Positions 39,734 to 50,102 of a stretch of DNA of 64,000 bases are shown here, piece after piece (positions within the stretch are counted from its first letter, which is position 1; every line of letters begins with the position of its first letter). Position numbers and translations under genes: made by a program. Source of the stretch: Denitrificimonas caeni DSM 24390 (GTDB lineage: Bacteria > Pseudomonadota > Gammaproteobacteria > Pseudomonadales > Pseudomonadaceae); assembly GCF_000421765.1 (NCBI RefSeq), contig NZ_ATXQ01000002.1:1-64000 (forward strand), written 5' to 3'. A model generated the notes under the pieces. That model had not been told where the DNA came from and did not search any database. It worked only from the letters and a program-made list of their open reading frames with translations.

Positions 39734-40657
39734 ATGAATACTCAACTTATATCAAATGTCATCAGTTTAGAGAAAACAGCCCAGGCGCGTACCGCTGATA
39801 AAAGCGATATGCTGCCACTGATTGCTTTATCGCATGAAGAGCTGCGTCAGTTACTGACCACTCAATTGCAAAGCTCACTGGACATTACCACGATTTTAGG
39901 TTTGTTTTTTAAGAGTTCACAGCGCTTAGTTAAGTACTCATCACTCAGCTTTCAGCATGCTGCTCACGCGATCAAAGTGGAACTGGGCAGTGCTGAAGAG
40001 CACAGCGTGAATTACAACTTAAACTATTATGGCGACTTTTTAGGCAATATAGTTTTCACTCGCGCCAACCGCTTTAGCGAACAAGAGCTAGGTGACTTTG
40101 AGTCAATAATTTCCAGCTTAATCTTTCCGCTGCGCAACGGCTTGCTGTATGCAGCTGCACTACAAAATGCATTAAAAGATCCTTTGACGGGTATTGGCAA
40201 TCGTATTTCAATGCAGCAAACATTGCAGCGCGACATTGATACGGCGCAGCGCCATGAGCAAGCTCTGTCTGTGTTGATGATTGATATCGACTACTTTAAG
40301 CGCATCAATGACACTTACGGTCATAGCGCTGGCGATGCAGTATTAGTCGAAGTTGCGCAGCACATCCAAAAACAACTGCGCACAACCGATGCATTATTTC
40401 GCTATGGTGGCGAAGAGTTTTTAGCCGTACTGCCTAATACCTGCAGTCAGCATGCGTCATTAGTCGCTGAACGCTTGCGTGAAAGCTTAGAAGCGTTGGA
40501 AATAAATATCGAAGGACACATCATAACAGTGACTTCAAGTACTGGCTGCGCAACATTGCGTACAGACGACTCTCAACACAGCTTATTACAACGCTCAGAT
40601 GTTGCTTTGTATGCAGCTAAACATAATGGCCGCAACCAAGTTCAGCTAGCTCTATAA
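39734..40657 (+). CDS. GGDEF-domain diguanylate cyclase
   Basis: 307 residues, a cytosolic c-di-GMP synthase. The N-terminal about 145 residues form an unassigned sensor-like domain. The GGDEF domain starts at DPLTGIGNR (149-157), with LMIDIDYFKRINDTYGH (181-197), the signature GGEEF at 225-229 and the inhibitory I-site RTTD at 216-219, five residues before it. Both the active-site and product-inhibition residues are intact. No transmembrane helix is evident. Confidence 0.93.
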   Translation: MNTQLISNVISLEKTAQARTADKSDMLPLIALSHEELRQLLTTQLQSSLDITTILGLFFKSSQRLVKYSSLSFQHAAHAIKVELGSAEEHSVNYNLNYYGDFLGNIVFTRANRFSEQELGDFESIISSLIFPLRNGLLYAAALQNALKDPLTGIGNRISMQQTLQRDIDTAQRHEQALSVLMIDIDYFKRINDTYGHSAGDAVLVEVAQHIQKQLRTTDALFRYGGEEFLAVLPNTCSQHASLVAERLRESLEALEINIEGHIITVTSSTGCATLRTDDSQHSLLQRSDVALYAAKHNGRNQVQLAL

Positions 40658-40672
40658 AAAGAGCTAGCTGAA
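40641..40672. terminator. Hairpin at end of the GGDEF gene
   Basis: TTCAGCTAGCTCT (40641-40653) pairs with AGAGCTAGCTGAA (40660-40672), loop ATAAAA. It overlaps the last codons of the upstream gene and stands before the convergent rluB end. No T-run is present. Confidence 0.6.
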
Positions 40673-40688
40673 TGCTCAACACCAGTCC

Positions 40689-41762
40689 TTATTCTGGACG
40701 TAAACGACGCACTGGCGTATTACGGGTGCTGCCAGGCTTCTTATTGCTTGAAGGGCCGCTTGCACGTGGCTTTCTTGAGTCTTTAGCAAACTCCGCCGGT
40801 TGCTCTTTATTAGTGGTGTACACAGTTTTATCTGCACCACGTCGAATATTGCGCGCCGCAGCAACAGGCTTAGCAGTTTTACGCTGCTGACGATCCAGTT
40901 TGTCTTTGGCTTTCTCGCTCATCTCAGGCAACAAGATAGGCTCAAGACCAACTTCTTTACTGAGAATATCCAACTCAGCTTGACCCATTTCACGCCAGCG
41001 TCCCATGCTCAGCTCTGATGTCAGGAATACCGGTCCAAAACGTACACGTTTCAGACGGCTGACCACCACGTCTTGGGATTCCCACAAACGACGCACTTCG
41101 CGGTTACGGCCTTCCATCACCACGCAGTGGAACCAGCGGTTGTAGCCTTCGCCACCTGGAGCCGCTTGTACGTCAGTAAACTTAGCCGGACCATCTTCTA
41201 GCATCACGCCACGCTTAAGATTTTCAATCATCTCTTCCGTGACTTCACCACGCACACGTACCGCATACTCACGGTCCATTTGGTAGGAGGGATGCATTAA
41301 ACGGTTGGCCAGCTCACCGTCAGTGGTGAACATCAGTAAACCTGTGGTGTTGATGTCTAAACGACCAATATTGATCCAACGGCCGGTATGCGGACGTGGT
41401 AAACGATCAAATACAGTTGGACGACCTTCCGGGTCATTACGCGTGCACACTTCGCCTTCTGGCTTGTTGTAAATCAGTACACGGCGCTGCAAGTAGGTTT
41501 CTGCATCTTGTTTCAGTGGACGGCCATCAACAGTGATGGAATCCAGTGCATCAACCCGCGCACCGAGTTTCGCCACGCGCGCATTGACCATCACCCGGCC
41601 ATCACTGATCCACTGCTCAATATCACGACGCGAGCCAAAGCCCATGCGCGCCAATACTTTCTGCAGTTTCTCGCCTGCAGGGGTTACGGCAATTTTCTTG
41701 CTTTTGTCGTTTTTGACTTTTTCGCGTGCTGGTGCAGCAGGCTTTTTGGATTTATCGTTCAT
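40689..41762 (-). CDS. rluB: 23S rRNA pseudouridine(2605) synthase
   Basis: 357 residues from ATG 41762, spaced 8 bases from GGAGG. It converts U2605 of 23S rRNA to pseudouridine. An S4 RNA-binding domain lies at about 28-85 ([21 protein letters not shown]), with the catalytic Asp in [17 protein letters not shown] and the ending segment [13 protein letters not shown] basic N-terminal and C-terminal extension (lysine- and arginine-rich) is common in Pseudomonas RluB. Convergent with the GGDEF gene. Confidence 0.94.
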   Translation of the reverse strand: MNDKSKKPAAPAREKVKNDKSKKIAVTPAGEKLQKVLARMGFGSRRDIEQWISDGRVMVNARVAKLGARVDALDSITVDGRPLKQDAETYLQRRVLIYNKPEGEVCTRNDPEGRPTVFDRLPRPHTGRWINIGRLDINTTGLLMFTTDGELANRLMHPSYQMDREYAVRVRGEVTEEMIENLKRGVMLEDGPAKFTDVQAAPGGEGYNRWFHCVVMEGRNREVRRLWESQDVVVSRLKRVRFGPVFLTSELSMGRWREMGQAELDILSKEVGLEPILLPEMSEKAKDKLDRQQRKTAKPVAAARNIRRGADKTVYTTNKEQPAEFAKDSRKPRASGPSSNKKPGSTRNTPVRRLRPE

Positions 41763-41858
41763 TTCAAGCACCTCCCGGTGGGTCGCTTTTCAGTTATTAA
41801 ATTGCAAATAGTGCAAGTGCCTCATCATACGCGCAGCGTCGCCAATAGACGATATAAA

Positions 41859-44102
41859 TCAGTCAGTGCGCTGGGTTAAATGCCACGCTTGGTGAATCTT
41901 TTTATTGCGCGCAAAGTCAGGGTCGAAGGTTTTATCGGTGATATTGGTCACCTGATAACGCGCCTCAATGCTTTCATCCATCACAAAGCGACGGAAGTTA
42001 TTAGAGAAATACAGACTGCCACCTGGGGCTAAGCGTGCCATGGCACGGTCGAGCAGCAGAACATGGTCACGCTGTATATCAAACACATCTTCCATCCGCT
42101 TGGAATTGGAGAAGGTTGGCGGATCAAGGAAAATCAGATCATAGCTTTCACGATCATTTTCCAGCCACACCATCACATCAGCATGCACCAAACTGTGTTT
42201 ATCAGAAAAACCATTGAGCGCTAGATTGCGTTTAGCCCAATCTAAATAGGTTTTCGACAAATCCACACTGGTGGTGTTGCGTGCGCCACCTTTAGCCGCA
42301 TGCACAGTGGCTGCTGCGGTGTAGCAAAATAGATTTAAGAAACGCTTACCAGCGGCTTCCTTTTGAATACGCATGCGCATTGGACGGTGATCCAAGAACA
42401 CTCCGGTATCCAAATAGTCAGTCAAGTTGACCAGTAACTTCACGCCACCTTCAGAGATGTGCATGAACTGGCCACGCTCAGCTTGACGCTCGTACTGACG
42501 CGTGCCGGCCTGACGCTCGCGACGCTTGATAACGATGCGCTCAGGCGGCACATCCAAGACGGTCGGAATCGCGGCTAAGGCATCCAAAAAACGCCCTTTG
42601 GCTTTCTCGGGATCGATGGTTTTTGGCGCAGCGTACTCTTGCACGTGCACCCAGTCTGCGTAGATATCTACCGCTAAAGCATACTCAGGCATATCTGCAT
42701 CATAGAGGCGGTAGCATTCAACCTGCTCTTTACGCGCCCACTTACCCAACTGTTTGAAATTCTTTTGTAGACGGTTAGCAAACATCTGCCCGCCTTCACT
42801 TAAACGAGCCGACTCAATCGGCGCAGCTGATTCGCGCTCAGGCTCGCCGGTTAAACGTGGTGCTTCATCATAATCAACTGCTGCACCAGGTTTGGTGTGC
42901 GTAGTGACGCGATCAGCTAAAACAAAACGCTCTGGCTGAACTTGGAATAATAATAAGCGGCACGGCAAGGCACCGTTAAACAATGAATACTGCTTATGAC
43001 TGCGTAAACCCATGCGTTTGCCCAGTTGTGGCGCGCCGGTAAAGACGGCTGCTTCCCAACCGAGACAAGCACTGCGTAGACGCTCACCTAAGTATTGATA
43101 GAGATAGAGCAAGCTGGCTTCATCGCCTAAACGCTCACCGTACGGCGGGTTGGTCACCACCAAACCGGTTTGGCCATGATCAGGCTTAGGCTCAAAAGTA
43201 GCCAACTCGCCTTGGTAAATATTGATCCAACTCGCTAGACCAGCACGCTCAATATTGTTGCGCGCTGGCTGGATTAAACGCGGATCACCTTCATAACCAC
43301 GAATCCATAACGGCGGCTTGGCTAAACCAATCTCGGCGCGCTGCTGCGCTTCTTCATACAACGGCTGCCAAAGCTGTGGCTGATGCCCAAGCCAGTTGCT
43401 AAAACCCCAACGCTCACGACGTAAGTTTGGCGCGATATCGGCAGCCATCATCGCACCTTCAACTAAGAAGGTGCCAACACCACACATAGGATCCGTTAGT
43501 GCGGCACCCTGCTTGGCCAGCGCAGGCCAGCCGGCGCGTAGTAAAATCGCCGCGGCAAGATTTTCTTTTAGCGGTGCCGCGCCCTGCTGCAAACGATAAC
43601 CACGTTGGTGCAAGCTGGTGCCAGATAAATCCAAGGATAAGGTTGCTTCACCACGGTTTAAGTGCAAATGGATGCGTACGTCAGGACTGATTTTATCCAC
43701 CGAAGGACGATTGCCTTCTTTGTCGCGCAACGCATCAACAATCGCATCTTTAACTTTTAGTGCGCCAAAATGGGTGTTATCAATGCCCGATCCACGCCCG
43801 GTAAACTCCACCGACAAAGTGCCGTTGGCTTGCAGATGCTCTGACCAATCCAAATCATTGATGCCGTGATATAGATCTTCCACGGTTTTCACACTGAAAC
43901 GCTTGAGCACTAAGAGTACGCGGTTAGCCAAACGTGACCAAAGACACATGCGATAAGCATCTTCTAGGGTGCCACGACCGGAAACACCGGATAATTGTTC
44001 GCGGGCATCGGTCAAGCCAAGCGACTGCGCTTCATCCAGCAACAGACCCTCAAGGCTCTTTGGGCATGTTAAATACAGTTCAACTTCTTTTTGCTCAGGC
44101 AT
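41859..44102 (-). CDS. rlmL: Bifunctional 23S rRNA methyltransferase RlmKL
   Basis: 747 residues from MPEQKEVELYLTCP. An N-terminal THUMP-like domain (to about 160), then the RlmL domain (m2G2445) with VVTNPPYGERLG near residue 320 and a C-terminal RlmK domain (m7G2069) with FLNLFCYTAAATVHAAKGGA and LDPPTFSNSKRM. The longer frame upstream lacks support. The neighbour on the other side is rmf, matching the Pseudomonas rlmL-rmf-pyrD order. Confidence 0.94.
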   Translation of the reverse strand: MPEQKEVELYLTCPKSLEGLLLDEAQSLGLTDAREQLSGVSGRGTLEDAYRMCLWSRLANRVLLVLKRFSVKTVEDLYHGINDLDWSEHLQANGTLSVEFTGRGSGIDNTHFGALKVKDAIVDALRDKEGNRPSVDKISPDVRIHLHLNRGEATLSLDLSGTSLHQRGYRLQQGAAPLKENLAAAILLRAGWPALAKQGAALTDPMCGVGTFLVEGAMMAADIAPNLRRERWGFSNWLGHQPQLWQPLYEEAQQRAEIGLAKPPLWIRGYEGDPRLIQPARNNIERAGLASWINIYQGELATFEPKPDHGQTGLVVTNPPYGERLGDEASLLYLYQYLGERLRSACLGWEAAVFTGAPQLGKRMGLRSHKQYSLFNGALPCRLLLFQVQPERFVLADRVTTHTKPGAAVDYDEAPRLTGEPERESAAPIESARLSEGGQMFANRLQKNFKQLGKWARKEQVECYRLYDADMPEYALAVDIYADWVHVQEYAAPKTIDPEKAKGRFLDALAAIPTVLDVPPERIVIKRRERQAGTRQYERQAERGQFMHISEGGVKLLVNLTDYLDTGVFLDHRPMRMRIQKEAAGKRFLNLFCYTAAATVHAAKGGARNTTSVDLSKTYLDWAKRNLALNGFSDKHSLVHADVMVWLENDRESYDLIFLDPPTFSNSKRMEDVFDIQRDHVLLLDRAMARLAPGGSLYFSNNFRRFVMDESIEARYQVTNITDKTFDPDFARNKKIHQAWHLTQRTD

Positions 44103-44511
44103 AAAATTCTCAGTGTGTGCATCAAGGGTGCAAATAAAATATTGAGTCGACAATGACACAGCCTATTCGATGACCTTTCATCGGTTTTATCACGCTGCAT
44201 TTGATCCTCTGCAAGGCGGTCGACTGACAATCTAAAAACGTTTGTAAAAATGGAAAGCGTTGATAACACTCGCTTTGCGCCATTTCTTTTCGAAACAATT
44301 TGTCACTTATGCTGATTACTCAAAAAAACAGCATCTATATATAGCCAAACAATCATTCCAACCGAAGCAATCATTGGTTAGAACTCGTACGTGCTTTTCT
44401 ATTTGCGCACTCGAGACTGATCGTAAAGCAAGTGGTTTGAAACTGTACAGTATAAGGCTTTACTTAAAAGCCTGCGGCAACATTCTAGTCAAAAACTGAG
44501 GGCTATACCCA
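44103..44511. other. Intergenic region before rmf
   Basis: About 409 bases with AT-rich sequence between the rlmL start and rmf. The open frame at 44260-44499 has no recognisable product or ribosome site. It must hold the divergent promoters of rlmL and rmf. I see no clear repeats. Confidence 0.5.
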
Positions 44512-44727
44512 ATGAGAAGACTCAAGCGTGATCCGTTAGAACGTGCTTTTTTACGTGGCTACCAACATGGTGTCACTGGTAAGTCGCGCGAACTCTGTCC
44601 TTTTAACTTATTATCTGCCCGCCAAGCTTGGTTAAACGGCTGGCGTGAAGGCCGTGGCGATAACTGGGACGGCTATCGTGGCACTGCCGGCATCCATCGA
44701 CTTAATGAGCTCAATGCCGTAGGTTGA
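44512..44727 (+). CDS. rmf: Ribosome modulation factor
   Basis: 71 residues, with the RMF signature: basic N-terminus MRRLKRDP, FLRGYQHGVTGKSRELCPF, then ARQAWLNGWREGRGDNWDGY. RMF converts 70S ribosomes to inactive 100S dimers in stationary phase. Placement before pyrD is characteristic. A hairpin 20 bases after the stop is probably its terminator. Confidence 0.95.
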   Translation: MRRLKRDPLERAFLRGYQHGVTGKSRELCPFNLLSARQAWLNGWREGRGDNWDGYRGTAGIHRLNELNAVG

Positions 44728-44746
44728 CTCGGCTTTGTAGTGATTG

Positions 44747-44771
44747 GTGAGGCTCTGCAATGGAGCCTCAC
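44747..44771 (+). terminator. Hairpin after rmf
   Basis: GTGAGGCTC (44747-44755) pairs with GAGCCTCAC (44763-44771), loop TGCAATG. The T-run is weak and the MITE-like element begins 6 bases later, so the element may have displaced the original tail. Confidence 0.6.
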
Positions 44772-44776
44772 TTATG

Positions 44777-44972
44777 AAACCTCTGAATAACTACCTGCTT
44801 AGCTACCACTGCGTTAAAAACTTACTCAAAATACTCATTTACTCATTGTAAACTGCGTTTTTTCGCAAGTTTTGATTCGCTAGCGCTCACCCTACGGGTC
44901 AGCCTTTGGCTGTTACTCCCGTTGGTCGTTGCGCCTTGTGTTAACGTCCTCGGTAACGTTATCCAGAGGTTC
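44777..44972. mobile_element. MITE-like 196-bp element with terminal inverted repeats
   Basis: The left end (44777-44791, AAACCTCTGAATAAC) and right end (44958-44972, GTTATCCAGAGGTTC) are inverted repeats matching at 13 of 15 positions. CTTATG lies at 44771-44776 and again at 44973-44978, a 6-bp flanking direct repeat as made by transposase insertion. There is no open frame inside. The inside is rich in short palindromes. The mobilising transposase is not in the window. Confidence 0.72.
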
Positions 44973-44994
44973 CTTATGTATTTAATTGACGACC

Positions 44995-46020
44995 TTACTG
45001 TTTACGCAGTCCAGCAATCGCATCCACCGACTCGCGAATTAACTGCGGACCTTTATAGATAAAGCCAGAATAAACCTGCACTAAACTTGCACCGGCTTGA
45101 ATTTTCTCAGCCGCATGCTGGCCTTCAGTAATGCCGCCTGCAGCAATAATAGGTAAGCGACCAGCTAATGTTTCAGCCAGCACACGCACCACATGCGTGC
45201 TTTGCTCGCGCACTGGCGCACCAGACAAGCCACCCGTCTCATCGGCATGCAACATGCCTTCAACACCTTTACGGGAAACCGTTGTATTGGTTGCAATCAC
45301 CGCATCCATACCGGTTTCAATTAAAATATGCGCCACATCGGTGATTTCTTCATCACTCATATCCGGTGCAATTTTAATGGCTAAAGGCACGCGCTTACCA
45401 TGCAATGCGGTCAAATCTTCTTGGCGTTGACGCAACGTTTCCAACAAGTTTTTCAGTGAATCGCCAAATTGTAATGTGCGCAGCCCTGGAGTGTTCGGCG
45501 AACTGACGTTAACCGTAATGTAACTGGCAGAACCGTACACTTTATCCAAACAATACAAATAATCATCGGCGGCGTTTTCAACCGGCGTATCAAAGTTTTT
45601 GCCGATATTGATACCCAGCACGCCTGAATAATTCGCTGCTTGCACACGCGCCAATAAATGATCGACACCAAGATTATTAAAACCCATACGGTTAATCACA
45701 CCCTCTGCTGCTGGCAGACGGAATAAACGCGGTTTGGGATTACCGGGTTGCGCGCGTGGCGTCACCGTACCTATTTCGATAAAACCAAAGCCTAAACCCG
45801 CCAAACCTTGAATGGCGTCACCGTTTTTATCAAGACCCGCGGCAAGCCCAACAGGGTTAGGGAACTCTATGCCCATCACCGATACAGGCAGCGCGCTTGG
45901 TTTTTTTACCAATAGACGGGTTAAGCCGAGACGGCCACTGGCACCGAGCAAATCAATGGTCAACTCGTGTGCGGTCTCAGGAGATAATTTAAATAATAAG
46001 CGTCGAGATAAGTCGTACAT
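44995..46020 (-). CDS. pyrD: Dihydroorotate dehydrogenase (quinone), class 2
   Basis: 341 residues. It oxidises dihydroorotate to orotate at the inner membrane with quinone as acceptor, fourth step of pyrimidine synthesis. The amphipathic N-terminus ([19 protein letters not shown]) binds the membrane and quinone. Catalytic Ser appears in [15 protein letters not shown]-binding [33 protein letters not shown] and IAAGGI. Full length. Confidence 0.96.
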   Translation of the reverse strand: MYDLSRRLLFKLSPETAHELTIDLLGASGRLGLTRLLVKKPSALPVSVMGIEFPNPVGLAAGLDKNGDAIQGLAGLGFGFIEIGTVTPRAQPGNPKPRLFRLPAAEGVINRMGFNNLGVDHLLARVQAANYSGVLGINIGKNFDTPVENAADDYLYCLDKVYGSASYITVNVSSPNTPGLRTLQFGDSLKNLLETLRQRQEDLTALHGKRVPLAIKIAPDMSDEEITDVAHILIETGMDAVIATNTTVSRKGVEGMLHADETGGLSGAPVREQSTHVVRVLAETLAGRLPIIAAGGITEGQHAAEKIQAGASLVQVYSGFIYKGPQLIRESVDAIAGLRKQ

Positions 46021-46062
46021 AGATAGGTATCAAATTAAATGTAATGGTTTAATTGTAGCGGT

Positions 46063-46284
46063 TTAAGTGACCTTTCGCAGAGCTAATAACTGGCCTTGCT
46101 GGTTAAATTCAATAACAAAGCTACCATATACGCCTTTATGTGTTAAAAAAGGCTGTAAATGTCGCGCAGGAAGACTGACTGTACGTCCATCACGGCTACG
46201 TAGAATCACGCGATTAGCAGTGCCTTGATATACCCGTAAATACTCATGAGCAGGCAAAGATATGTCTAACAATAAACTAAGCAT
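46063..46284 (-). CDS. DUF2835 family protein
   Basis: 73 residues matching the DUF2835 pattern: LDISLPAHEYLRVYQGTANRV, then SRDGRTVSLPARHLQPFLTH and GSFVIEF. Function is unknown; the family is a small beta-rich protein found in gammaproteobacteria. It lies upstream of pyrD on the same strand with 42 bases between. Confidence 0.85.
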   Translation of the reverse strand: MLSLLLDISLPAHEYLRVYQGTANRVILRSRDGRTVSLPARHLQPFLTHKGVYGSFVIEFNQQGQLLALRKVT

Positions 46285-46388
46285 GATAAGCTCTCATAGA
46301 CATGCACAGCTTTTTAGCTTAGTAGTGTAGCATGTGTTGTGATTGCGTTCTCCATGACAGACAACGCGGATAAGGTATAGTGTGAGAT

Positions 46389-47261
46389 ATGGCCCAATAC
46401 TCTTCTTCATTAATCTCTCGCTTCAGCGCATTATTTAAGCGCACTGAAAGTGATTTAACGACATTAGTCCCTGAGCAAATCGCACAGCAGATTACCCTGC
46501 CTTTCACTGAGCTTGTTATTCCACCTGCTTCCATTTGCTGGAAAAGTAATCTTTACTTCCAGCATTTATATGATTTGCCACGAGGTGCCTTATCAGGCCC
46601 AGTGCAAGAAGATAAAGCTGAAGCTCATAGTTTTCTAGCTCATATCGTCACTAAAACAATTGATACTGATTGCATCATCGATCTACGCGATATTTATGGT
46701 CTTTCCGAATCTGTATGCGGCCTACAGCCGCTGCAAAGCTTAGAAAGTTTTGCAGCCAGCGAGCAATGCCGACACATCCGCATTATCAGCTATCGCGACT
46801 TTGAAAAAACCATTACTCAGGCCATTCCGCACTTTCTCAGCGATCAGCCTATCAACTTACGCCAAGCCAGTTGGCTGGGTGAAAATCTGTTCTGGGCCAG
46901 CGAACAACACAGCTGCGAGCTCGCCTGTGCTGTGGTTTATGCAAAGCGTCGCGGTTTAGATTTACCGAAACGTAGCTATATCAGTCGTTACTCATTAAAT
47001 AGTGATGCATTGAAAGTGCTCAGCAGAAACTACCATATGCTTATCATGCCCGAGCAGGCATGGAATGATCGACAGTTCATGGCTATTTTAGTGGATGCAG
47101 GGATTCCTTATGCGCGCTTAACACTGACTAAGCCACCCGTGCAAAATGAAGTGCTGCTTTTATCTAAACGAAAAAAATCATCCGACAACTTAGGCAAAGG
47201 ACTAAAGCTTGCAGGAGGCTATGATGCAGCCGAAGCACTACTGCGTCTCGCTCAGCGCTGA
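46389..47261 (+). CDS. Hypothetical protein upstream of lexA
   Basis: 290 residues. I do not recognise the family with confidence. No signal peptide or membrane segment. It contains a probable mixed alpha/beta core, with SFLAHIVTKTIDTDCIIDLRDIYGLS near 80-105 and a basic C-terminal half. ATG is preceded only by a weak ribosome site. The expected neighbour here in P. aeruginosa is different, so this may be a lineage-specific gene. Confidence 0.7.
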   Translation: MAQYSSSLISRFSALFKRTESDLTTLVPEQIAQQITLPFTELVIPPASICWKSNLYFQHLYDLPRGALSGPVQEDKAEAHSFLAHIVTKTIDTDCIIDLRDIYGLSESVCGLQPLQSLESFAASEQCRHIRIISYRDFEKTITQAIPHFLSDQPINLRQASWLGENLFWASEQHSCELACAVVYAKRRGLDLPKRSYISRYSLNSDALKVLSRNYHMLIMPEQAWNDRQFMAILVDAGIPYARLTLTKPPVQNEVLLLSKRKKSSDNLGKGLKLAGGYDAAEALLRLAQR

Positions 47262-47373
47262 TTCCTTCTACCCCTACTCCAACAACCCTCATTTTCATCA
47301 GCACTAAAGTCAGCTACCTAAACCAAGAAGCATTAATAGCCCTTCTAGATAAAGCGTTGCATATAAAAAAAGA

Positions 47374-47408
47374 CTGTATATAATAACAGGCACTGTATAT
47401 AACAACAG
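47374..47408 (+). promoter_or_regulatory. Two tandem LexA (SOS) boxes upstream of lexA
   Basis: CTGTATATAATAACAG (47374-47389) and CTGTATATAACAACAG (47393-47408) both match the CTGT-N8-ACAG LexA operator. Their start-to-start spacing is 19 bases and lexA begins 10 bases after the second. This predicts autorepression and RecA-dependent induction of lexA-sulA. Confidence 0.94.
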
Positions 47409-47417
47409 AGTCTTGCC

Positions 47418-48038
47418 ATGCTGAAGCTAACCAAACGTCAATCAGAAATTTTAAGCTTTCTTAAAACCTGGATAGAAGACAATGGCTACCCGCCAACCCG
47501 CGCTGAAATTGCTAAAGAGCTCGGCTTTAAGTCGCCCAACGCAGCTGAAGATCACCTAAAAGCCTTGGCGCGCAAAGGTGTCATTGAGATGATTCCTGGC
47601 GCATCGCGCGGTCTAAAAATCATTGATAGTGGCGATGACGAAACATTTGCAGCAAACGACAACGAGCTACCAATTATTGGTCGAGTAGCGGCCGGTGAGC
47701 CTATTTTGGCCCAGCAGCACATTGAAAGCTCTTGCCCCGTCAGCCCTGAGTTATTTCACCCGCGCGCCGACTATTTATTACAAGTGCGCGGCATGAGCAT
47801 GAAAGATATTGGCATTCTTGATGGCGATTTGCTCGCAGTGCATATCACTAATGAAGCGCGTAACGGCCAAATAGTTGTGGCGCGTATTGATGAAGATGTC
47901 ACCGTCAAGCGCTATAAGCGCGAAGGCAGCACTGTTTGGCTACTGCCAGAAAATAGCGATTTTGAACCGATAAAAGTTGATTTAAAAACACAGAATTTAA
48001 CCATCGAAGGTTTAAGTGTCGGCGTTATACGCCGCTAA
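47418..48038 (+). CDS. lexA: SOS repressor LexA
   Basis: 206 residues. The N-terminal winged helix ([42 protein letters not shown]) binds the SOS boxes just upstream. Autocleavage site Ala92-Gly93 in GRVAAGEP, catalytic Ser127 (GMSMKDIG) and Lys164 (DVTVKRYKR) are all present. It is autoregulated, and sulA follows 9 bases after the stop. Confidence 0.98.
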   Translation: MLKLTKRQSEILSFLKTWIEDNGYPPTRAEIAKELGFKSPNAAEDHLKALARKGVIEMIPGASRGLKIIDSGDDETFAANDNELPIIGRVAAGEPILAQQHIESSCPVSPELFHPRADYLLQVRGMSMKDIGILDGDLLAVHITNEARNGQIVVARIDEDVTVKRYKREGSTVWLLPENSDFEPIKVDLKTQNLTIEGLSVGVIRR

Positions 48039-48047
48039 TGAGGTCTT

Positions 48048-48548
48048 ATGTACCCTAATCAATCATTTGAGTCGAAACAAATATCCTTGTTTGAACAGCA
48101 GTTCAGTTTTCAAGGCGCAGCGGTAGCACCTCTTTTTGTTGAAACGACCAGTCTTGCGCCGGTCAAACCTGCTGCTGATCTTGGTGTATTTAGCGAAATT
48201 TCTTTATCAGGTAGTGCGCAGCAATGCTTACAGCTGATTGCTCCGATCCTTCGTGATTTAAGCGACAACCAAAAAGATCGCTGGTTGACCTTGGTTTCGC
48301 CGCCACAACAAATCACCGCACAATGGTTACGTAATGCGGGTCTGAATCGTGAGCGTATCTTGGTTCTGCGCCCGCGCGGCTTGCAAAGCAGTCAAGAATT
48401 GGCCTGTGAAGCATTACGCTTAGGGCGTAGCCACACAGTGATCAGTTGGTTCAACCCGCTACCTGCTGCTGCACAAGCGCAATTAGTTAACGCAGCGCTG
48501 GTTGGCGCCGCACAAAGTTTAAATATCAGACAACCCTTCACGATCTGA
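48048..48548 (+). CDS. sulA: Cell division inhibitor SulA
   Basis: 166 residues. SulA blocks FtsZ polymerisation during SOS. Recognised by ITAQWLRNAGLNRERILVLRPR in the core, followed by ALRLGRSHTVISWFNPL, both typical of SulA. It is in operon with lexA, as in P. aeruginosa, so it shares the double LexA control. GAGG lies 4 bases before the ATG. Confidence 0.93.
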   Translation: MYPNQSFESKQISLFEQQFSFQGAAVAPLFVETTSLAPVKPAADLGVFSEISLSGSAQQCLQLIAPILRDLSDNQKDRWLTLVSPPQQITAQWLRNAGLNRERILVLRPRGLQSSQELACEALRLGRSHTVISWFNPLPAAAQAQLVNAALVGAAQSLNIRQPFTI

Positions 48549-48569
48549 TTATCCCCGAGCAGATCGTTT

Positions 48570-48605
48570 GCCGCGCAGCCGTTAAAAGCTGCGTGGCTTT
48601 TTTAT
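48570..48605 (+). terminator. Terminator after lexA-sulA
   Basis: GCCGCGCAGC (48570-48579) pairs with GCTGCGTGGC (48588-48597), one G-U pair, loop CGTTAAAA, followed by TTTTTTATT. Confidence 0.85.
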
Positions 48606-48626
48606 TCAAACCAGAAAGTATAGCAA

Positions 48627-50102
48627 TTACTGCGCTAGCAGCTTTTCCCATTCCTTGGTTTCTTTCTTTGAAGCGGCACCTAATAACTCTAATGCTTGAC
48701 GCAAGCGGAAGCGAGTTAAGTCAGGGCCTAAAATAGCCATCGCATCCAATACCGATACTGAACTAGCCTGCCCGGTAATAGCCGCAAACATCAGCGGCAT
48801 CATATCGCGCAACTTCAACTCCAAGAGTTCACCGGTTGCGTTAATGCAGGCAGTGATAGCGTCTTTATCCCACTGGCGCAGGGCTTCAAGCTTCCACAAA
48901 GTGATCTGCAACACTTGGCGAACCTGATCCACATTGAGTTTTTTATGGGTAAATAACTCAGCTGTAAGTGGCACAGTGCCCGAGAAGAAGAATCCGGCTA
49001 ATGGTGCAATCTGGCTAAGGGTTTCAACGCGGCCTTGCACATGCGGCGCAATCTGCATGACGTAGTCACTGTTAAATGCCCACTGCCGCGCGGCATCAGC
49101 AAACTGTTCAACACTCAACTCGCGCAGCCACTGACCATTCAGCCAAGACAGTTTTTCCACATCAAAGATGGGGCCGCCCAAAGACACTCGATTGATATCA
49201 AAGTGCTCAATCATTTCTGTCAGAGAGAACTTCTCGCGCTCATCAGGCATCGACCAGCCCATACGACCCAAATAGTTAAGCATGGCTTGCGGTAAATAAC
49301 CCATGCGCTCATAAAAGGTAATTGACGTTGGGTTTTTACGCTTCGAGAGCTTGCTCTTATCCGGATTACGCAGCAGTGGCATGTAGCATAAAACCGGTTG
49401 TTCCCAACCGAAATACTCGTACAGTTTAATCAGCTTAGGTGCTGACGGTAACCATTCTTCACCGCGTAAAACATGGGTAATGCCCATCAAGTGATCATCA
49501 ACCACGTTGGCTAAAAAATAGGTTGGTAGGCCATCGGCTTTCATCAACACTTGCATATCCATGCGGTCCCAGCCAATTTCAACCGTGCCGCGCAGCATGT
49601 CATTGACGATACAGACGCCTTCGGTTGGCACTCTCATACGAATCACATGTGACTCACCTGCTGCCACACGCTGCTGTGCTTGCGCTGGGTCTAAATGAGC
49701 ACAGTGGCCATCGTAAGCTGGCGTTTGCTTATCAGCCATCTGTTGAGCACGCACTTCATTAAGACGCTCAGCACTACAGAAACATGGGAAGGCATGGCCT
49801 TTTTCTACCAAGAGGCTTGCGTGCTCCTTATAAATCTCGGCACGTTCACTTTGTCGGTATGGACCGTGTGGACCGCCCACATCAGGACCCTCGTCCCACT
49901 CAATACCTAACCAACGCAGCGCATCATAAATTTGCTGCTCAGATTCACTGCTTGAGCGCACCTGATCAGTATCTTCAATGCGCAGAATAAACTGACCACC
50001 GTGTTGTCGAGCAAAACACATATTAAACAGGGCAATATAGGCGGTACCAACGTGTGGATCGCCAGTTGGTGATGGTGCAATGCGGGTACGTACAGTGGTC
50101 AT
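48627..50102 (-). CDS. gltX: Glutamyl-tRNA synthetase
   Basis: 491 residues. Class I synthetase charging tRNA-Glu. The HIGH-type motif is HVGT (17-20) in [14 protein letters not shown] and the KMSKS motif is KLSKRK near residue 255. The Zn-site cysteines and the anticodon-binding C-terminal region are present, and length is normal. Convergent with sulA; alone on the - strand. Confidence 0.96.
   Translation of the reverse strand: MTTVRTRIAPSPTGDPHVGTAYIALFNMCFARQHGGQFILRIEDTDQVRSSSESEQQIYDALRWLGIEWDEGPDVGGPHGPYRQSERAEIYKEHASLLVEKGHAFPCFCSAERLNEVRAQQMADKQTPAYDGHCAHLDPAQAQQRVAAGESHVIRMRVPTEGVCIVNDMLRGTVEIGWDRMDMQVLMKADGLPTYFLANVVDDHLMGITHVLRGEEWLPSAPKLIKLYEYFGWEQPVLCYMPLLRNPDKSKLSKRKNPTSITFYERMGYLPQAMLNYLGRMGWSMPDEREKFSLTEMIEHFDINRVSLGGPIFDVEKLSWLNGQWLRELSVEQFADAARQWAFNSDYVMQIAPHVQGRVETLSQIAPLAGFFFSGTVPLTAELFTHKKLNVDQVRQVLQITLWKLEALRQWDKDAITACINATGELLELKLRDMMPLMFAAITGQASSVSVLDAMAILGPDLTRFRLRQALELLGAASKKETKEWEKLLAQ

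Noticed and set aside
44260-44499. 79-residue frame upstream of rmf
   Set aside because: AT-rich promoter region, no ribosome site, no recognisable product.
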